From G963677325 sp963677325 (GTDB taxonomy: Bacteria > Bacteroidota > Bacteroidia > Bacteroidales > Prolixibacteraceae): DNA of 64,000 nucleotides. Both the position numbers and the translations under genes were made by a program. The notes under the pieces were generated by a model. The model searched no databases. It had not been told where the DNA came from and worked only from the letters and a program-made list of their open reading frames with translations. The stretch is from positions 1 through 64,000 of the forward strand of contig CAXXGM010000014.1 of NCBI GenBank assembly GCA_963677325.2. Direction: 5' to 3'. Of the stretch, positions 61,907 through 64,000 are shown piece after piece. How positions within the stretch are numbered: the first letter of the stretch is position 1; every line of letters begins with the position of its first letter.

Positions 61907-64000
61907 TTATTCGATTCTGTATATATGACCATTTTTTAAGGCTACGTAAGGAACGGAATTGTTATTCGCTGCAAGAATATTCGCTATCTCATCTGAAAAT
62001 TGAAAGGATTGTACAATTTCTCCCTGTTGGGAAAACTTAAACAGCCGGCCTTGGGCCGTGGCCACCAGATAGTATGTATTTTCGTGATGTCGAAATCCAT
62101 CGACCTTTAACACTCTATCATTCAAAGTCTTTCTGAAAACAACAGCTCCAACCTGATTAAGCACATAAAACTGAAATCCTTCGGTGCCCACCAAAATTTC
62201 TGTCCGGCCGTCATCATTATAATCTCCATGTCTGATGTCATTAACCGCTCCTCCCACGTTCCGGACCCATTGTTCCTCAATTTTATTCCTGTATTGGATC
62301 TGGCGTATCTCGCTTTGTTCCGATCCTATTAAGATCGTTGGCAGTCCGTTTTTACCCTTCTTTATTACCTCAACAACTTTCCAGCCAGGTCCTCCATCCA
62401 TTTTGACCGTAACTGGTTTGGCATCTTTAATCAGGTTGTAATAATAATATTCCATGGCGATGATTCCTTCGTCTTTATCATCACCATCTAAATCAGCATA
62501 CTCCATATCTTCGATACCATAAAAATACAAGGCTTTTTCAGATTTTAGCTGACCTCTGAGGTCGAGTTCGTACAGATAACGGAATTGCGTACCGACCATG
62601 ATTGATGGCTCATGGTTCCTGCCATTGGGATATGCGAGCCTTACATTTGTTATACCTATTAAATTGCCTTTAAACTCATGATGCGCCACATCATCCGGAA
62701 ACTTGTAATTCCATATTTCATTTCCTTTAATATTCAGTACCTGCATGTACCAATTCTCTGTTGCAATAAAGATAAGCAGCATTTTTCCTGTTGATTGAAC
62801 AGTAACTTCATTAACCCGGCCTTTTGCTTTAAAGGTCCATATTTCATTCCCCTCCGGGTCAATTGCTTTTACAGTTCCGCTTGTCCCGGCTATTATAAGT
62901 TCATCCTTACCGTCACCGTTAATATCCCCTGATACTGAACTTGCAATTTTTTCATTAAATGAATAAAAATTCTTCCAGCCCTGAATTGAAGTTTCCTTTA
63001 CAGGCTGCTTAATTGTTAAGAGAGATTTGCCTGTATCAATAGTTAGAAGATTTTCCAGACGTTGTTGCATTTCCTTGTTCCATCGCACTACACCTGAATC
63101 GATTGCACTTTCCCGAATAGGATATTCCGGATTATTGTATTTAATTTTATCTTTCTGCAGGCTATAAGTACTCCATCGACCTGTTAATGTATTCATTTTA
63201 AAAAACACTGGCACAGGAAAATGCAGCTTATTCAACCCAAGAATAACATTGGTTACCGATGCTGCAATAAGTTCGTTATTCCCAAGCAAATGAAACATCC
63301 CGTTACTGGAAAAAACATCGCAGTTTAATTCTCCGTGAATGGCCAGCCATTTTTTCTTCCCATGTATAATCTCTATGGTTGTCTCATTAAGACATTTGGA
63401 CTGTAATGCACTGCTATCTTTTTTATGACTTGAAAGAACATTAATAAATTCTGTTTTATCACCTGGCATGTATTTTTTTTCTTGCAGTACTTCTTCCAGA
63501 ACCGTCTCATTATCAGCATAAGGATAAGGGTAAACTGTTTTCCAGTATTTAATAAAATGACCGTAAATATCTTTAAACCGCAAATCAGAGTCAGCCATAC
63601 TTTGAAGTAACATGGTGACCCCTTTCTGTTCTACCTTGAACACATTTTGATATATCCTGGGAGTTCCCAAAGATTGCCACAAATTTTTAATCATGAAATT
63701 ACCCTGTTCATTGAACTTCAGGTCATCATAAATGATGAAAAATTCGCTGTCAGGACTTATGATTGTCCGGTCCCAATCTGTTCCGTTATAGTTTAATATC
63801 TTACTGCGACTTATACTGGTGTTCTTCAAGTCACTAACCCATTCCAGTTTTGCTAAAGGTGGTTTTTTACGCTGTTCTCCATCTTTTACAATCACCAATC
63901 CCGTATGATGTTCCGGAGAATTTTGAATATAATCTCTGTCTGTAAGAAACAACCGGCCATTAGCACTGTAGTTTAGAATTGTATTCCCATCCTGATGTCC
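61907..64000 (-). CDS. VCBS/FG-GAP beta-propeller protein, 5'-truncated
   Basis: The frame stays open to the right edge, so the true start is outside the window; the internal TTG at 63952 is not a start. More than 695 residues visible. Repeated D-x-[DN]-x-D-G motifs (D-I-N-G-D-G-K-D-E-L, D-L-D-G-D-D-K-D-E-G, D-Y-N-D-D-G-R-T-E-I) are FG-GAP/VCBS calcium-binding blades, joined with PQQ-like blades (A-I-D-P-E-G-N-E-I-W). Extracytoplasmic location is expected, but the signal peptide is not visible. Role unknown. Confidence 0.82.
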   Translation of the reverse strand, partial: GHQDGNTILNYSANGRLFLTDRDYIQNSPEHHTGLVIVKDGEQRKKPPLAKLEWVSDLKNTSISRSKILNYNGTDWDRTIISPDSEFFIIYDDLKFNEQGNFMIKNLWQSLGTPRIYQNVFKVEQKGVTMLLQSMADSDLRFKDIYGHFIKYWKTVYPYPYADNETVLEEVLQEKKYMPGDKTEFINVLSSHKKDSSALQSKCLNETTIEIIHGKKKWLAIHGELNCDVFSSNGMFHLLGNNELIAASVTNVILGLNKLHFPVPVFFKMNTLTGRWSTYSLQKDKIKYNNPEYPIRESAIDSGVVRWNKEMQQRLENLLTIDTGKSLLTIKQPVKETSIQGWKNFYSFNEKIASSVSGDINGDGKDELIIAGTSGTVKAIDPEGNEIWTFKAKGRVNEVTVQSTGKMLLIFIATENWYMQVLNIKGNEIWNYKFPDDVAHHEFKGNLIGITNVRLAYPNGRNHEPSIMVGTQFRYLYELDLRGQLKSEKALYFYGIEDMEYADLDGDDKDEGIIAMEYYYYNLIKDAKPVTVKMDGGPGWKVVEVIKKGKNGLPTILIGSEQSEIRQIQYRNKIEEQWVRNVGGAVNDIRHGDYNDDGRTEILVGTEGFQFYVLNQVGAVVFRKTLNDRVLKVDGFRHHENTYYLVATAQGRLFKFSQQGEIVQSFQFSDEIANILAANNNSVPYVALKNGHIYRIE

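Overview
This window looks like a chromosomal segment of an anaerobic member of the Bacteroidota, probably Bacteroidales or a near relative. The reasons are: a fused SecD-SecF gene; several upstream regions with the Bacteroidota -7 box (TAnnTTTG) and few Shine-Dalgarno sites; families typical of the phylum (DUF2851, DUF4294, DUF4056, one-domain M16 peptidase, ECF sigma factor with a membrane partner); and oxygen-sensitive ferredoxin-dependent metabolism (2-oxoacid:ferredoxin oxidoreductase, flavodoxin, arginine deiminase). No phage or plasmid backbone is visible. The species cannot be named from the sequence alone.

Layout. 0-3.5 kb: end of a retropepsin-like protein, then secDF. 3.6-10 kb (minus strand): a PAS histidine kinase with two one-domain response regulators, a PQQ-type propeller protein and a DegT-family aminotransferase carrying a Tat-like signal. 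10.5-19 kb: a lipoprotein, tRNA-Phe, an M16 peptidase, an O-methyltransferase, a 59-residue winged-helix protein, membrane and DUF proteins, an esterase and a DUF1638 protein, separated by hairpin-rich spacers. 19-25.5 kb is a decay and mobile-element zone. It holds a DUF4160 gene split exactly in frame by a MITE-like element plus an IS110-family element, three ruined DUF2442 partners, an intact ECF sigma/membrane-protein pair, and an IS200/RAYT-type transposase framed by long inverted repeats.

25.7-35.2 kb is housekeeping: rpsO-pnp, a TPR/OmpA-like lipoprotein, a thioesterase, a TrmH-type methyltransferase, arginine deiminase, DUF4294, a GNAT enzyme and a lipoprotein.

35.3-47.6 kb is the most coherent functional block. 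Thirteen minus-strand genes run from an outer-membrane barrel through two phenylacetate-CoA ligases, two ACT-domain proteins, a small membrane protein, prephenate dehydratase, an atypical flavodoxin and an aminotransferase to a four-subunit 2-oxoacid:ferredoxin oxidoreductase. Together they could interconvert aryl (or branched) acids, their CoA esters, 2-oxoacids and amino acids, with ACT domains sensing an amino acid.

48-56 kb holds sugar and envelope genes: a DegT aminotransferase and a WxcM/QdtA-like cupin (dTDP-3-amino-3,6-dideoxyhexose chemistry), a YfhO-like membrane protein, a GT2 glycosyltransferase, a methyltransferase, a Gfo/Idh/MocA oxidoreductase and a RibD-like reductase. 56.4-64 kb holds a MEMO1-family protein, a PAS-only sensor with no output domain, DUF4056, a Spy/CpxP-like protein, DUF486, and a beta-propeller protein that runs off the right edge.

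Intergenic spacers are unusually rich in short-period repeats followed by their own inverted copies, in several unrelated sequence flavours. These are reported individually.
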